A stretch of 64,000 bases of DNA from Tipula vernalis. Taxonomy: Eukaryota > Arthropoda > Insecta > Diptera > Tipulidae. The notes below the pieces were generated by a model. The model did no database searches. It was not told where the DNA came from and was given only the letters and a program-made list of their open reading frames with translations. The position numbers and the translations under genes are program-made. The DNA lies in contig OY282558.1 of the NCBI GenBank assembly GCA_958295665.1, positions 462,928,995 through 462,992,994 on the forward strand, in the 5' to 3' direction. Positions 62,801-64,000 of this stretch are shown piece after piece. How positions within the stretch are numbered: the stretch's first letter is position 1; the number at the start of each line of letters is the position of its first letter.

Positions 62801-64000
62801 GCTGAGCTAGGTGATTTTCTTCGAATCGAACTTTCTACGAATTGTATGGTATAGCAATTACAGGTCTCCTGACCTATCATTTGAGGTATCAAGAACCGCA
62901 ATCGGAGCACAATTGCAGATTTTGGATTTTTACAGCTCTGAATCGGCTGAGCTATAGTAAGGTGATTTTCTTCGAATCGATTTTTCTGTGAAATGTATTT
63001 AAATAATCAACCAATTTTAATGCGGTTTGGCATAACAATTACAGGTCCCGAGACCTATCATTTGAGGTATCAAGAACCGCAATCGGAGCACAATTGCAGA
63101 TTTTGGATTTTTACCCGCTCTGAATCGGCTGAGCTATAGTAAAGTGATTTTCTTCGAATCGATTTTTCTGTGAAATGTATGGAAATAATCAACCAATTTT
63201 AATGCGGTTCGGCATAACAATTACAGGTCCCGAAACCTATCCTTTGAGGTATCAAGAACCGCAATCGGAGCACAATTGCAGATTTTGGATTTTTACAGCT
63301 CTGAATCGGCTGAGCTATAGTAAGGTGATTTTCTTCGAATCGAACTTTCTACGAAATGTATGGTATAGCAATTACAGGTCTCCTGACCTATCATTTGAGG
63401 TATCAAGAATCGCAATCGGACCACAATTGCAGATTTTGGATTTTTACAGCTCTGAATCGGCTGAACTATAGTAAGGTGATTTTCTTCGAATCGATTTTTC
63501 TGTGAAATGTATGGAAATAATCAACCAATTTTAATGCGGTTTGGCATAACAGTTACAGGTCCCGAGACCTATCATTTGAGGTATCAAGAACCGCAATCGG
63601 AGCACAATTGCAGATTTTGGATTTTTACAGCTCTGCATCGGCTGAGCTATAGTAAGGTGATTTTCTTCGAATCGAATTTTCTACGAAATGTATGGTATAG
63701 CAATTACAGGTCTCCTGACCTATCATTTGAGGTATCAATAACCGCAATCGGAGCACAATTGCAGATTTTGGATTTTTACAGCTCTGAATCGGCTGAGCTA
63801 TAGTAAGGTGATTTTCCTCGAATCGAACTTTCTACGAAATGTATGGTATAGCAATTACAGGTCTCCTGACCTATCATTTGAGGTATCAAGAATCGCAATC
63901 GGAGCACAATTGCAGATTTTGGATTTTTACAGCTCTGAATCGGCTGAGCTATATAGTAAGGTGATTTTCTTCGAATCGATTTTTCTGTGAAATGTATGGA
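59858..64000 (-). repeat. Satellite array 2, inverted relative to array 1, running off the right edge
   Basis: These are the same A/B monomers read on the opposite strand. Most units carry array-specific states: GATTTTGGATTTTT where array 1 has GATTTCGGATTTTT, the A hairpin as AGGTCTCCTGACCT, and the B hairpin as AGGTCCCGAGACCT. The first units (59860-60350) are mixed and still have TTTCGGA. A roughly 1.6-kb higher-order unit repeats: 61573-62400 matches 63175-64000 at 1602 bp, with shared TTTACCCGCTCTG (offset 1602) and CCTTTGAGG variants. A 20-odd-bp insertion at about 60117-60140 and a partial deletion at 62313 interrupt single units. Confidence 0.95.

Noticed and set aside
3593..64000. 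CENP-B box in the satellite
   Set aside because: TTCG followed by an A at the right distance occurs (ATTCGAAGAAAATCGCC), but the required CGGG does not follow. No unit I inspected matches the consensus.

Overview
This window is eukaryotic repeat-rich DNA, most likely from an insect and probably a fly (Diptera). The reasons are the AT-rich spacers with many TACATA/TATGTA-type stretches, a BEL/Pao LTR retrotransposon, a Jockey-type non-LTR element very like those of Drosophila, and Tc1, pogo-like and piggyBac relics. I see no host protein-coding gene and no complete tRNA or rRNA gene. The species cannot be fixed from the sequence alone.

Layout. (1) 1-3592: the 5' part of a BEL/Pao LTR retrotransposon on the minus strand. 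It has a 716-bp 5' LTR (2877-3592), a primer-binding site matching the 3' end of tRNA-Tyr, a long leader and an uninterrupted gag-protease reading frame that runs off the left edge. (2) 3593-36447: about 32.9 kb of satellite DNA, on the order of 200 monomers. Two related monomers alternate: A of 151 bp, and B of 181 bp, which carries about 30 bp more. A-B dimers (332 bp) and A-A-B trimers (483 bp) are assembled into larger duplicated blocks of 0.8 to 5.4 kb. The LTR ends exactly where the satellite begins, so the retrotransposon probably sits inside the array. (3) 36448-59857: about 23.4 kb of AT-rich DNA holding decayed elements: three non-LTR fragments, a Tc1-like element with both ends, a piggyBac fragment, two pogo-like short elements, a 180-bp foldback MITE, and a small satellite islet split by a 21-bp minisatellite. 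(4) 59858-64000: a second array of the same satellite in the opposite orientation, with its own homogenised variants and a 1602-bp higher-order period, running off the right edge.

The most interesting signal is inside the satellite monomer. Its near-invariant half reads like the 5' half of a tRNA: a D-arm-like hairpin with an exact Pol III A-box match, followed by a GGTTC..GATACC T-arm-like segment. A second exact B-box-core match (GTTCGATTC) lies 28 bp upstream. Runs of four or more T are essentially absent from that strand but frequent on the other. A further hairpin, AGGTC-(4 nt)-GACCT, keeps its stem while its loop differs between subfamilies. A tRNA- or SINE-derived satellite that could be transcribed is a reasonable hypothesis, not a demonstrated one.

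Most open reading frames inside the satellite (60-110 residues, nearly all on one strand) are by-products of the repeat. They read two adjacent monomers in two different frames, and I do not annotate them as genes.
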